Source of the DNA: Takakia lepidozioides
Taxonomy: Eukaryota > Streptophyta > Takakiopsida > Takakiales > Takakiaceae
Length of the DNA stretch: 64,000 bases
NCBI GenBank assembly: GCA_030704615.1
Contig: CM060734.1
Coordinates: 5,270,001 to 5,334,000 of the forward strand
Direction of reading: 5' to 3'
The notes below the pieces were generated by a model, which did no database searches, had not been told where the DNA came from, and worked only from the letters and a program-made list of their open reading frames with translations. Both the position numbers and the translations under genes were made by a program. Of the stretch, positions 1-12,757 are shown piece by piece. Positions within the stretch are counted from its first letter, which is position 1. Each line of letters opens with the position of its first letter.

Positions 1-3000
1 TTGTGGTTGAAGCCCCTCTTTTGCCCGCACGTGCGCGACACATGTGCGGAGACACAACAGACGAATAAATCATTTGCCTCCCCATCGACGCGCTCCCCCC
101 TCAAGCCATTCCACATTTTTAATTGAATTCAAATCTATTTCAAGCCAATAAATAGGTTTGCACTGCCTTTCAGTGGGGGTTTCTGGCACGTATCGATTTT
201 GTTTTTGGCTCAATTTTGTTCTGCGGCTTCCAGCATCCCACGGCTACTCCCCCGCCAAAATTTGGACCAATCAAAAATGCCCCCCCAAAAAAGGTGTTCT
301 CTTTTCGCTCACTATTGCAGAACTCTCTATGAAGAGTGCATGAAGTAGAACCAAATCAAGTTTGGAGTGCAAAACAGGGAAGAAACTGTGGTTTTGGGTC
401 CAAATGAATTTTGATCGCTCCCAAATTTGGCACGCACATTGCGTATGGCTACATTACACGCCCCATTCAAAAACGGATGAAAAACAAATCGTGAGCACGC
501 GAAACACAGTCCAACAGGTCCCAAAGCAATAGCAGCTCCAACAGAATACATTCAACGGGTGAACGGATGGTTGCCCATCCAAATCATTTTTGTTAGCTTC
601 CAAACTTTGCCAGCACGTTCCAGACACCCTCTCACAGGTCCCGGACTAAATATCAGATCAATCGAAAATTCATTCGGATGGCTCAACGGATGGTTGGCCA
701 TCGAAATGATTTGGTTCGCTTTGAGACTTGGCCACTATGTTCAACGTGCCATGTAAGAGGCCCCAGAGTAATATGAGATCAATCGAAATTCGTTCAATGG
801 GCCAACGGATGGTTGCCCATCCAAATGATTTCGTTCGCTTTCAAACCTTGGCCAGCGTGTTCAATGTACCCTCTGATACGTCCCAGTGTAATACGAGATC
901 AATCGAAAATCGTTCCATTGTCCAATGAGGCGTTCACTTGTCATCTGGTTTTTGTTCAATGCGAAAAAGAAATCGTGCAATGCGTGCACGGCTATTGCAC
1001 CCATTGAACGGTTGTGGTTGAAGCCCCTCTTTTGCCCGCACGTGCGCGACACATGTGGCGAGACACAACAGACGAATAAATCATTTGCCTCCCCATCGAC
1101 GCGCTCCCCCCCAAGCCATTCCACATTTTTAATTGAATTCAAATTATTTTAAGCCAATAAATAGGTTTGCACTGCCTTTCAGTGGGGGTTTTCTGGCACG
1201 TATCGATTTTGTTTTTGGCTCAATTTTGTTCTGCGGCTTCCAGCATCCCACGGCTACTCCCCCGCCAAAATTTGGACCAATCAAAAATGCCCCCCCCAAA
1301 AGGTGTTCTCTTTTTTCGCTCACTATTGCAGAACTCTCTATGAAGAGTGCATGAAGAACACAAATCAAGTTTGGAGTGCAAAAGGGAAGAAACTGTGGTT
1401 TTGGGTCCAAATGAATTTTGATCGCTCCCAAATTTGGCACGCACATTGCATATGGCTACATTACACGCCCCCATTCAAAAACGGATGAAAAACAAATCGT
1501 GAGCACGCGAAACACAGTCCAACAGGTCCCAAACAATAGCAGCTCCAACAGAATACATTCAACGGGTGAACGGATGGTTGCCCATCCAAATCATTTTTGT
1601 TAGCTTCCAAACTTTGCCAGCACGTTCCAGACACCCTCTCAGGTCCCGGACTAATATCAGATCAATCGAAAATTCATTCGGATGGCTCAACGGAGGGTTG
1701 GCCATCGAAATGATTTTGGTTCGCTTTGAGACTTGGCCACTATGTTCAACGTGCCATGTAAGAGGCCCCAGAGTAATATGAGATCAATCGAAATTCGTTC
1801 AATGGGCCAACGGATGGTTGCCCATCCAAATGATTTTCGTTCGCTTTCAAAACCTTGGCCAGCGTGTCAATGTACCCTCTGATACGTCCCAGTGTAATAC
1901 GAGATCAATCGAAAATCGTTCCATTGTCCAATGAGGCGTTCACTTGTCATCTGGTTTTTGTTCAATGCGAAAAAGAAATCCTGCAATGCGTGCACGGCTA
2001 TTGCACCCATTGAACGGTTGTGGTTGAAGCCCCTCTTTTGCCCGCACGTGCGCGACACATGTGCGGAGACACAACAGACGAATAAATCATTTGCCTCCCC
2101 ATCGACGCGCTCCCCCCTCAAGCCATTCCACATTTTTAATTGAATTTAAATCTATTTCAAGCCAATAAATAGGTTTGCACTGCCTTTCCCACGGCTACTC
2201 CCCCGCCAAAATTTGGACCAATCAAAAATGCCCCCCCAAAAAAGGTGTTCTCTTTTCGCTCACTATTGCAGAACTCTCTATGAAGAGTGCATGAAGTAGA
2301 ACACAAATCAAGTTTGGAGTGCAAAACAGGGAAGAAACTGTGGTTTTGGGTCCAAATGAATTTTGATCGCTCCCAAATTTGGCACGCACATTGCATATGG
2401 CTACATTACACGCCCCATTCAAAAACGGGATGAAAAACAAATCGTGAGCACGCGAAACACAGTCCAACAGGTCCCAAAGCAATAGCAGCTCCAACAGAAT
2501 ACATTCAACGGGTGAACGGATGGTTGCCCATCCAAATCATTTTTGTTAGCTTCCAAACTTTGCCAGCACGTTCCAGACACCCTCTCACAGGTCCCGGACT
2601 AAATATCAGATCAATCGAAAATTCATTCGATGGCTCAACGGATGGTTGGCCATCGAAATGATTTTGGTTCGCTTTGAGACTTGGCCACTATGTTCAATGT
2701 GCCATGTAAGAGGCCCCAGAGTAATATGAGATCAATCGAAATTCGTTCAATGGGCCAACGGATGGTTGCCCATCCAAATGATTTTCGTTCGCTTTCAAAC
2801 CTTGGCCAGTGTGTTCAATGTACCCTCTGATACGTCCCAGTGTAATACGAGATCAATCGAAAATCGTTCCATTGTCCAATGAGGCGTTCACTTGTCATCT
2901 GGTTTTTGTTCAATGCGAAAAAGAAATCCTGCAATGCGTGCACGGCTATTGCACCCATTGAACGGTTGTGGTTGAAGCCCCTCTTTTGCCCGCACGTGCG

Positions 3001-6000
3001 CGACATGTGCGGAGACACAACAGACGAATAAATCATTTGCCTCCCCATCGACGCGCTCCCCCCTCAAGCCATTCCACATTTTTAATTGAATTAAATTTAT
3101 TTTAAGCCAATAAATAGGTTTGCACTGCCTTTCAGTGGGGGTTTCTGGCACGTATCGATTTTGTTTTTGGCTCAATTTTGTTCTGCGGCTTCCAGCATCC
3201 CACGGCTACTCCCCCGCCAAAATTTGGACCAATCAAAAATGCCCCCCCAAAAAGGTGTTCTCTTTTCGCTCACTATTGCAGAACTCTCTATGAAGAGTGC
3301 ATGAAGTAGAACACAAATCAAGTTTGGAGTGCAAAACAGGGAAGAAACTGTGGTTTTGGGTCCAAATGAATTTTGATCGCTCCCAAATTTGGCACGCACA
3401 TTGCATATGGCTACATTACACGCCCCATTCAAAAACGGGAATGAAAAACAAATCGTGAGCACGCGAAACACAGTCCAACAGGTCCCAAAGCAATAGCAGC
3501 TCCAACAGAATACATTCAACGGGTGAACGGATGGTTGCCCATCCAAATCATTTTTGTTAGCTTCCAAACTTTGCCAGCACGTTCCAGACACCCTCTCAGG
3601 TCCCGGACTAATATCAGATCAATCGAAAATTCATTCGATGGCTCAACGGATGGTTGGCCATCGAAATGATTTTGGTTCGCTTTGAGACTTGGCCACTATG
3701 TTCAATGTGCCATGTAAGAGGCCCCAGAGTAATATGAGATCAATCGAAATTCGTTCAATGGGCCAACGGATGGTTGCCCATCCAAATGATTTTCGTTCGC
3801 TTTCAAACCTTGGCCAGCGTGTTCAATGTACCCTCTGATACGTCCCAGTGTAATACGAGATCAATCGAAAATCGTTCCATTGTCCAATGAGGCGTTCACT
3901 TGTCATCTGGTTTTTGTTCAATGCGAAAAAGAAATCCTGCAATGCGTGCACGGCTATTGCACCCATTGAACGGTTGTGGTTGAAGCCCCTCTTTTGCCCG
4001 CACGTGCTGACACATGTGCGGAGACACAACAGACGAATAAATCATTTGCCTCCCCATCGACGCGCTCCCCCCTCAAGCCATTCCACATTTTTAATTGAAT
4101 TTAAATTATTTTAAGCCAATAAATAGGTTTGCACTGCCTTTCAGTGGGGTTTTCTGGCACGTATCGATTTTGTTTTTGGCTCAATTTTGTTCTGCGGCTT
4201 CCAGCATCCCACGGCTACTCCCCCGCCAAAATTTGGACCAATCAAAAATGCCCCCCCAAAAAAGGTGTTCTCTTTTCGCTCACTATTGCAGAACTCTCTA
4301 TGAAGAGTGCATGAAGTAGAACACAAATCAAGTTTGGAGTGCAAAACAGGGAAGAAACTGTGGTTTTGGGTCCAAATGAATTTTGATCGCTCCCAAATTT
4401 GGCACGCACATTGCATATGGCTACATTACACGCCCCATTCAAAAACGGATGAAAAACAAATCGTGAGCACGCGAAACACAGTCCAACAGGTCCCAAAGCA
4501 ATAGCAGCTCCAACAGAATACATTCAACGGGTGAACGGATGGTTGCCCATCCAAATCATTTTTGTTAGCTTCCAAACTTTGCCAGCACGTTCCAGACACC
4601 CTCTCACAGGTCCCGGACTAATATCAGATCAATCGAAAATTCATTCGATGGCTCAACGGATGGTTGGCCATCGAAATGATTTTGGTTCGCTTTGAGACTT
4701 GGCCACTATGTTCAATTGCCATGTAAGAGGCCCCAGAGTAATATGAGATCAATCGAAATTCGTTCAATGGGCCAACGGATGGTTGCCCATCCAAATGATT
4801 TTCGTTCGCTTTCAAACCTTGGCCAGTGTGTTCAATGTACCCTCTGATACGTCCCAGTGTAATACGAGATCAATCGAAAATCGTTCCATTGTCCAATGAG
4901 GCGTTCACTTGTCATCTGGTTTTTTTTCAATGCGAAAAAGAAATCCTGCAATGCGTGCACGGCTATTGCACCCATTGAACGGTTGTGGTTGAAGCCCCTC
5001 TTTTGCCCGCACGTGCGCGACACATGTGCGGAGACACAACAGACGAATAAATCATTTGCCTCCCCATCGACGCGCCCCCCCAAGCCATTCCACATTTTTA
5101 ATTGAATTTAAATTATTTTAAGCCAATAAAATAGGTTTGCACTGCCTTTCAGTGGGGGTTTCTGGCACGTATCGATTTTGTTTTTGGCTCAATTTTGTTC
5201 TGCGGCTTCCAGCATCCCACGGCTACTCCCGCCAAAATTTGGACCAATCAAAAATGCCCCCCCAAAAAAGGTGTTCTCTTTTCGCTCACTATTGCAGAAC
5301 TCTCTATGAAGAGTGCATGAAGTAGAACACAAATCAAGTTTGGAGTGCAAAACAGGGAAGAAACTGTGGTTTTGGGTCCAAATGAATTTTGATCGCTCCC
5401 AAATTTGGCACGCACATTGCATATGGCTACATTACACGCCCCATTCAAAAACGGAATGAAAAACAAATCGTGAGCACGCGAAACACAGTCCAACAGGTCC
5501 CAAAGCAATAGCAGCTCCAACAGAATACATTCAACGGGTGAACGGATGGTTGCCCATCCAAATCATTTTTGTTAGCTTCCAAACTTTGCCAGCACGTTCC
5601 AGACACCCTCTCACAGGTCCCGGACTAATATCAGATCAATCGAAAATTCATTCGATGGCTCAACGGAGGTTGGCCATCGAAATGATTTTGGTTCGCTTTG
5701 AGACTTGGCCACTATGTTCAATGTGCCATGTAAGAGGCCCCAGAGTAATATGAGATCAATCGAAATTCGTTCAATGGGCCAACGGATGGTTGCCCATCCA
5801 AATGATTTTCGTTCGCTTTCAAACCTTGGCCAGTGTGTTCAATGTACCCTCTGATACGTCCCAGTGTAATACGAGATCAATCGAAAATCGTTCCATTGTC
5901 CAATGAGGCGTTCACTTGTCATCTGGTTTTTGTTCAATGCGAAAAAAAATCCTGCAATGCGTGCACGGCTATTGCACCCATTGAACGGTTGTGGTTGAAG

Positions 6001-7423
6001 CCCCTCTTTTGCCCGCACGTGCGCGACACATGTGCGGAGACACAACAGACGAATAAATCATTTGCCTCCCCATCGACGCGCTCCCCCCTCAAGCCATTCC
6101 ACATTTTTAATTGAATTTAAATTTATTTTAAGCCAATAAATAGGTTTGCACTGCCTTTCAGTGGGGGTTTCTGGCACGTATCGATTTGTTTTTGGCTCAA
6201 TTTTGTTCTGCGGCTTCCAGCATCCCACGGCTACTCCCCCGCCAAAATTTGGACCAATCAAAAATGCCCCCCAAAAAGGTGTTCTCTTTTCGCTCACTAT
6301 TGCAGAACTCTCTATGAAGAGTGCATGAAGTAGAAACAAATCAAGTTTGGAGTGCAAAACAGGGAAGAAACTGTGGTTTTGGGTCCAAATGAATTTTGAT
6401 CGCTCCCAAATTTGGCACGCACATTGCATATGGCTACATTACACGCCCCATTCAAAAACGGAATGAAAAACAAATCGTGAGCACGCGAAACACAGTCCAA
6501 CAGGTCCCAAAGCAATAGCAGCTCCACAGAATACATTCAACGGGTGAACGGATGGTTGCCCATCCAAATCATTTTTGTTAGCTTCCAAACTTTGCCAGCA
6601 CGTTCCAGACACCCTCTCACAGGTCCCGGACTAATATCAGATCAATCGAAAATTCATTCGGATGGCTCAACGGATGGTTGGCCATCGAAATGATTTTGGT
6701 TCGCTTTGAGACTTGGCCACTATGTTCAATGTGCCATGTAAGAGGCCCCAGAGTAATATGAGATCAATCGAAATTCGTTCAATGGGCCAACGGATGGTTG
6801 CCCATCCAAATGATTTTCGTTCGCTTTCAAACCTTGGCCAGGTGTTCAATGTACCCCTGATACGTCCCAGTGTAATACGATCAATCGAAAATCGTTCCAT
6901 TGTCCAATGAGGCGTTCACTTGTCATCTGGTTTTTGTTCAATGCGAAAAGAAATCGTGCAATGCTGCACGGCTATTGCACCCATTGAACGGTTGTGGTTG
7001 AAGCCCCTCTTTTGCCCGCATTGCGACACGTGTGCGAGACACAACAGACGAATAAATCATTTGCCTCCCCATCGACGCGCTCCCCCCTCAAGCCATTCCA
7101 CATTTTTAATTGAATTTAAATTTATTTTAAGCCAATAAATAGGTTGCACTGCCTTTCAGTGGGGGTTTCTGCACGTATCGATTTTGTTTTTGGCTCAATT
7201 TTGTTCTGCGGCTTCCAGCATCCCCACGGCTACTCCCCCGCCAAAATTTGGACCAATCAAAATGCCCCCCCAAAAAAGGTGTTCTCTTTTCGCTCACTAT
7301 TGCAGAACTCTCTATGAAGAGTGCATGAAGTAGAACACAAATCAAGTTTGGAGTGCAAACAGGGAGAAACTGTGGTTTTGGGTCCAAATTTTGATCGCTC
7401 CCAAATTTGGCACGCACATTGCA
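1..7423. repeat. satellite array, ~1.0 kb unit, 7.4 copies
   Basis: The same block recurs head to tail. The anchor TTGTGGTTGAAGCCCC occurs at about 1, 1012, 2018, 2966, 3974, 4983, 5989 and 6992, giving periods of 1011, 1006, 948, 1008, 1009, 1006 and 1003 bases; the last copy breaks off near 7423. The short copy (2018-2965) lacks about 60-65 bases after 2186. Copies differ mainly by single-base changes and one-base indels. Each unit also contains three diverged subrepeats of about 120 bases (CGGATGGTTG at 564, 687 and 806 in the first copy), each ending with a GATCAATCGAAA motif. The short open frames in both strands shift from copy to copy and resemble no protein family I know, so I treat the block as non-coding. 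The array begins before base 1. Confidence 0.95.
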
Positions 7424-8097
7424 TGGGTGGGTGGCTTTGTTTGAACCACCACTTCTTTAGTTTCTTGCCCATTGGTCCAATGAGGGGAGTAGGTCAGCTG
7501 CCACTGTGATTTACTCACTTTGCTGCTTTGGCCCTGCATTGTTACATGTCCATCCTTAGTGCAGGACGGTTCTGCTCAGGCATGCTTTGGCCTGAAAAAA
7601 TCACCGGAAGTGCAAAAATAAGAGCCCATGTGCACTTCAGGCATCCTCCATTGAAACTATTCAACTGAAGTATACTTCTCGGCATAAATTCAAGCAATCC
7701 GTGTCAAAAAGACTCAAGAAGCAAGACTTACACGAAGGCCAAGTGCAAAAGATGGCCTCTTTTCTGATGGACAGAATCCCCTTTTTCCTTTCATTGTAGA
7801 AAAAAAAACAGGTTGTTGCAGTGACCGCATCTAGTACTTTGCCACTTCTATCCCACTCTGGAGCACAAAGACTCATAATCTACCAAAATTTCACCAAAAA
7901 CTAATCAAACAAGCTCTGGAATGAAACACTAATTCAAGCATGTACTTGACAAACATGTCCATAGAAAAATAACTTAGTTGGTGAGGCCAGTCAATGCAAG
8001 TCGCCCCCCTCCAAAAGTTCCCAAACCAAGAGACATGTCCAGATCTTCGAATGACTAGCAAAGAAGGTCACTTGCACCATCAACCTTCAAGCCACAG
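7424..8097. other. spacer without recognisable gene
   Basis: Sequence between the satellite and the truncated gypsy element. I see no long open frame, splice-bounded exon or repeat in it. Confidence 0.6.
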
Positions 8098-8133
8098 ACT
8101 GGTATCAAGTACGAGACACTGAACCTGTGATGT

Positions 8134-9066
8134 TCATGTCAAAATACATCTGCTTGGCTGGTGAATCTTCGTGAAACAGAATTCTGCCGCATCCAAGTGC
8201 TCCACCCAGTCTGAGTGGTCTGCCAACACATAATTCCGCAAGATCTGCTTCACCACAGAATTCACTCTTTCCGTTTGGCCGTCCATTGTAGGTTGGAAGG
8301 CCGTGCTCATCTCGAGCCTCGTCCCCATTTTCTTCCAAAGTGCCCTCCAAAATTTACTTTTAAACTTTGGATCGCGGTCCGAGACAATATCCTTTGGGAG
8401 TCCATGATGCTTGAAGACGTGGACGAAGTGAAGTCGCCCCGTCTCTTGCGCTGTTGCCGTCTCCTTGGTGGGGATGAAATGACCCACTTTACTGAACCTA
8501 TCCACCACCACCATGATTGCATCGAATCCTTTTGACAGCGGCAAAGTAGTCATGAAATCCATCGAGACACTTTCCCAAGACCCCTCTGGAATCGGCAAGG
8601 GTTGTAACAGCCCCGCTTGCTTTTTGTACTCGCTCTGGTTTTATTGGCATGTGGTGCATGTCTTGACATACTCCTCGGCCTCCTCCCTCAGTTTGGGCCA
8701 AAAATACTTTTTCTTCAAGAGTGCCGCGGTGTGCTTGGCTTTGCCGTGGCCCGCAAGCGGGCCATCATGGCATTCTCTCAAGAGACTATCTCTGATCCCT
8801 CCCTTCGGCACGTAGAGACGCTTTTGCTTATACCGGAGCAGTCCATTGTGCAAGTGGAACTGCGATTTAACCCCCAACCTCAAGTCCTGCATCACGGACT
8901 TCACCATCTCATCCTTCCGGTAAGCCTTCCGGATCATCTTTTGGAGCGCCGTCTCGCCCCTGTATACCAACATGAGCTGCTGCTTTCTACTTAAAGCATC
9001 GGCCACCACGTTGTCCCATCCCGATTTGTACTGGATATCCACGTCAAACACTGCCAAAGTGTCTTG
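8134..9066 (-). pseudogene. integrase of gypsy element 1, truncated
   Basis: After a TGA at about 9064-9066 the frame reopens and shows the integrase zinc-binding HHCC domain (HDGPLAGH ... CTTC, about 8780-8641), a TAA at about 8638, and then the DDE core: D in SMDFMTTLP, D in VSDRDPKF and E in GQTERVN (8560-8215). The core loses similarity at AEFCF near 8165 and no C-terminal domain or chromodomain follows. Integrase would join the cDNA to the host chromosome; this copy cannot be complete. Confidence 0.88.
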
Positions 9067-10344
9067 TCACCTAAGTTGTTTTGGGGACAACTTAGGCTGT
9101 GTGGCAAAATACTTCACCGTGACATTGTCCGTGAACACCTTCACCGGGTTGGAACCAACATAGTGGTGCCAAAGCTCAAGGCAATGTACCACCGCCTTCA
9201 TTTCTTTCTTGTGCGTAGGCCACCGTCGCTCCACTTCATTCAGTTTCTTATTTTTGTAAGCCACTGGACGTCCATCCTGCATGAGCACACCCCCAATTGT
9301 GAAGTCCAATGCATCTGTATGAATCTCAAATGGACGGTCGAACTCCGGGATTTTCAGGACTAGAGCTTCCGCCATCCGCTCCTTCAACTCGGCAAAAGCT
9401 GTTCCATACCCATACCTTGGACTTACACAGAAGGTCTGACAGCAGCCCCGCGATCTTGGCAAAATTTCTCACATACTTTCGGTAATAGGAGGCAAGTCCT
9501 AGGAAGGATCGCACTCCCGGGACCGAAGTCGGAGGCTCCCAGTCCAAGATCGCCCTCACCTTTCTGTCATCCATTTTGATCCCATCCTGTGTAATCACAT
9601 GTCTTAAGAACTCCACTTTTGTGACCCCGAATTCGCACTTTGAAGCTTTGGCATACAGCTTCCCTTCCCGCAATTTCTAGAATACTCTTTTGAGGTGTTC
9701 CAGGTGCTCTTCCTTTGTTTTCGAATACACCAAGATGTCGTCGATGTACATGATCACAAAGTCATCCAACCACTCCTGGAAAAGGCTATTCATTAGCGTG
9801 CTAAAGGTCGCGGGGGCGTTGGTGAGCCCAAAAGGCATCACCAAGAACTCATATGAACCATATCTTGTCATGCACGTGGTCTTCTCATCATCTCCCTCCG
9901 CCACTCGGATTTGATGGTAACCTGAGCGCAAATCGATCCGGCTGAAATACTTTCCTCCTACCAACCGATCGAAGAGGTCGTGATCCTTGGCAAAAGGTAC
10001 CGATTTTTTATAGTCACCTTATTCAGAGCCCTGTAATCGACACACATCCGCAGCGTCCCATCCTTCTTGTCTGCTAATAGCACCGGGGCTCCGTAAGGTG
10101 ACTTACTCGGCCGGATGTACCCCTTTAACATTAGATCCTTGAGCTGGGCCTTCAACTCGACCAACTCTCTGTGGCTCAACCGGTAGGGCGCCTTAGCAGG
10201 CGGCTCCGATCCCGGTATCACCTCTATCTTGTGGTCAACTCCTCTTCGCGGTGGCAAGCCGCTTGGTAAATCCTCCGGCATCACATCCTGGTATTTCTCC
10301 AGGATCCCCTTGATCCAATGTGGGCTAGGCTCCCTATCGACTTC
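9067..10344 (-). pseudogene. pol: reverse transcriptase and RNase H of gypsy element 1
   Basis: The segment continues the frame of gag-protease after a TGA. The RT fingers and palm are seen at 10284-9677, with the catalytic YIDD box in MYIDDILVY near 9740. RNase H follows with the FEIHTDA and VFTDN motifs (about 9340-9110). Coding shifts frame near 9990 and again near 9430, and a TAG lies at about 9674, so the domain order is normal but the copy is dead. The RT would copy the element RNA in the particle and RNase H would remove the template. Confidence 0.88.
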
Positions 10345-12030
10345 TCATTCCACTTGTCTTACGTAAAGCAAAAACTGGGGCTCGTGTGGCTCCTCCACTG
10401 CCCACTTCTTTGCTGTCAGCAGGTTTATTCGCCCTCCCACTCGGTTGGGCATTTCCGACACCCGTAAAACTTTGCCACCATTCCCACACGGTAGCGTGAC
10501 TATTCTCTTGCGACCATCTATGACTGCTCCGGATTTGCTCAAAAAGGTCATCCCCAAAAGGAGATCCACTCCATCGATCTCGCAAATGGTGAAGTTCTCA
10601 CGTCCCTCCCAACTCCCCAGCTGAAGAGGAACATCAAACGCCAACCTCGTCGCCAGTTGTGGTTCTCCTTTGGCAAAACGCACTTCAATTGAGGCCCCTA
10701 CATCACTTGTCGGGAGCCCCAGCTTCCGTGCCGTTGCCGGTGTCATGAAGGAGTGCGACGCTCCTGTATCCACCAACAACGACACGTTAGTTCCGGAAAT
10801 TATCCCACTCACGAACATTAACTGAGTCCCTTTACGCAAGGGGCCAGTCTCCTGATACAACTCATAAGAGTAGTTGCTTACCTTGCAAGTCTTGGCAACC
10901 ACCGCTTCCACCAAGCGGCTGATGGAATCTTCGGACAGCTCCGTGGTCACCCGAGTCATGTTCAATTGTCGGGGTTTTGCGCACTTCTTGGCCATGTGCC
11001 CGGGCTCCCCGCAATTAAAGCACACTCCATCGAAGGTCGCCTTCTCGCCATAAGCCGTTGTACCTGATTTTTCTTTCGGAGCACCGGGTGCCGCCTTGAC
11101 GTGTGAAGGCCCTCCCTTCGATTTCCATGTGTCATTGTCGCCGCGTGGCCTATCCCACTTCTTTTCCGGTCGGAAGGAGTCACCCTCCCGCCGGGTTTTC
11201 TTGTGGTTCAGCTCCGTACGGCCTTGTCTTTCGCCCCTAGGGACATCCGAGAAACATTCAGCCTTTTCAATTGCCTCGTTCAAAGTCTTAGGTGGCTTCT
11301 CCTCCAACTTCCGCCTGGCCCATGGGGCTAGTCCCACCACAAAGTTGAAGACCATTTCTGGTTTTGCCATATCCGCAACTTCGAGCAACAACACATTGAA
11401 AGCCTGAACATATCCCCGAATGTCATCCGTTTGCTTCAAATTCCTCACCTTGTTTTGGGCAAGCCAGGATGCGTTGAGGGGCACAAACTGTCTTTTCATA
11501 AATTCCTTGAACCCACTCCAGCTCAAGGTTTCTGGGTTTGGACCTTGGTCATGAAGACGTTTTTGCCACCATTGTTGAGCATAGCCCCTCAAATAGGTGG
11601 GGGCCACTTCCACCCAATCCTCGTCACTCAACTTGGCCGCCCGGAAGTACTGCTCTAGCTCCAAGAGCCAGGTGTTGAGTGCCTTCCGATTTCGGACGCC
11701 CTTGAAGGTGTCGGGTTCCTTAGGCTTCACCTTAAACTTTGCCTTAGTGGAAGTGGCATTAACCGCCCTCAACACGTCTTTCAACGTCCCGCCAAACTGC
11801 GCCAACAACCCTTCCCAAAAGGCTGCTGGCATGGGATGCATCCGTTGGTTTGGTGAGGCCTCTAGGAAGTCCTCACACTCCGACTCCCCAAATTCCTCCC
11901 GTTTTTGAGCGGCCTTGCTTTCAGAAGCATAAATCAATTGCCGCTTCGGTGACACGTCGCCCCCACTGGGCTCACCGGGATCATCATCTTTCGGGCCGTT
12001 CCGCTTTCGCTTAGTCTTGCCCGACCCCAT
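10345..12030 (-). CDS. gag: gag-protease of gypsy element 1
   Basis: Open frame of about 561 residues from the ATG at 12030; the frame extends upstream to 12144 without an ATG, through LTR sequence. The N-terminal part is basic, the middle is a retrotransposon gag capsid region (W-rich, around 11350-11750), followed by one CCHC zinc knuckle (CFNCGEPGHMAKKC, about 10980-11022) for RNA packaging and an aspartic protease with the active-site motif VDTGASHSFMT (about 10744-10790). Gag forms the virus-like particle and the protease cuts the polyprotein. A TGA at 10345-10347 separates protease from RT, which continues in the same frame; this is either a mutation or a read-through point. Confidence 0.85.
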   Translation of the reverse strand: MGSGKTKRKRNGPKDDDPGEPSGGDVSPKRQLIYASESKAAQKREEFGESECEDFLEASPNQRMHPMPAAFWEGLLAQFGGTLKDVLRAVNATSTKAKFKVKPKEPDTFKGVRNRKALNTWLLELEQYFRAAKLSDEDWVEVAPTYLRGYAQQWWQKRLHDQGPNPETLSWSGFKEFMKRQFVPLNASWLAQNKVRNLKQTDDIRGYVQAFNVLLLEVADMAKPEMVFNFVVGLAPWARRKLEEKPPKTLNEAIEKAECFSDVPRGERQGRTELNHKKTRREGDSFRPEKKWDRPRGDNDTWKSKGGPSHVKAAPGAPKEKSGTTAYGEKATFDGVCFNCGEPGHMAKKCAKPRQLNMTRVTTELSEDSISRLVEAVVAKTCKVSNYSYELYQETGPLRKGTQLMFVSGIISGTNVSLLVDTGASHSFMTPATARKLGLPTSDVGASIEVRFAKGEPQLATRLAFDVPLQLGSWEGRENFTICEIDGVDLLLGMTFLSKSGAVIDGRKRIVTLPCGNGGKVLRVSEMPNRVGGRINLLTAKKWAVEEPHEPQFLLYVRQVE

Positions 12031-12057
12031 GATGAGGCCGATCTCAAGGACGATCGC

Positions 12058-12757
12058 ACCCTTCATATCATAGATACTCGCTTTGATGCGCGCGCCTAAC
12101 TCCCAAATTGGCCGCCGAGCCAACTCGGAGCTTCGGCTGCTCACCGGGACATAACGGTCCCCCTTTGCTCCTCCACAAGACCCTCGCTCACTTTGGGCCT
12201 AGTGGAAATTCCCTTTGGTTGTTGGCAGTCCGGAACAGCTCCCCACACCTTGGTCGCTTTCCGGCTCGCACGCTTACTCACTAGTTTTTGGTCACCAATG
12301 GGCTTGCACCGTTCTCGTGGTTATTACTCCCTATATATACTTCTTTGACTGTCCGTGAGGGTTTCACAAACAACACCGTCTTTTTATGGCGAACCACCAC
12401 GAAGACCCTTGACTCCCGGTGATGAGTCGCGGTGAGTCTTGGCCCACCCACCACGGCCCCAATGGACCGTGATGAGTCCCAAGACTCCCCACGACTCCCA
12501 TCACAAGGTCTCTGCCCCATGGTGAGTCCTATGCCACCCCCACTAAGACCCACTAAGCTACCACCACCCCTCGTGGAACCACCCCCACCGCAACCCTGTG
12601 TGCGGGGCTCCACCTAGTGAGCGCCTTCGCCTCCTTGAGTGCCTTGGGCATTCAAGGGTGCTTCAGCCCCTGTACCCATTGTTGCCACTGCCCCCACCAC
12701 AGGGGCAACCCCTCTTGTGTCCCGACCCCCCTGCCCTCAAGGCAAAGGGCAGCGACA
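12058..12757 (-). repeat. 5' LTR of gypsy element 1
   Basis: On the minus strand it begins TGTCGCTGCCC and matches the solo LTR at 50481-51204 closely along about 700 bases, including the TATATA box context (TATATATAGGGAG near 12330) that would serve as promoter. The match is lost around 12060, just before the gag start; the solo copy continues about 30 bases to a CGCGACA end that I do not find here. The 3' border of this LTR is therefore approximate. Confidence 0.8.

Larger units (their letters stand above)
8098..12757 (-). mobile_element. Ty3/gypsy element 1, decayed and 3'-truncated
   Basis: Read on the minus strand it has a 5' LTR (12757 to about 12058), gag, aspartic protease, reverse transcriptase, RNase H and integrase in the Ty3/gypsy order. 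Coding stops inside the integrase core near 8134 and no 3' LTR follows, so the copy is truncated. Gag-protease is open, but pol carries in-frame stops at about 10345, 9674, 9064 and 8638 and frameshifts near 9990 and 9430, so it cannot make its own polyprotein. A solo LTR of the same family lies at 50481-51204 on the other strand, showing that the family has moved elsewhere in this window. Confidence 0.9.

Noticed and set aside
1-7423. Ribosomal DNA spacer (IGS) as explanation for the 1 kb repeat
   Set aside because: No 18S, 5.8S, 25S or 5S gene sequence is present, and the window gives no other link to rDNA.
158-7500. Dozens of 60-140 codon frames in the satellite
   Set aside because: They overlap on both strands, recur with frame changes in each unit and have no family resemblance.
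8098-8115. TGGTATCAAG resembling an initiator-tRNA primer-binding site
   Set aside because: It lies at the truncated 3' side of a minus-strand element and no plus-strand LTR ends there; a chance match is likely.
10345-12144. Gag of element 1 starting at 12144
   Set aside because: The frame is open from there, but the codon is GTG and the first 38 codons are LTR sequence; the ATG at 12030 is the better start.
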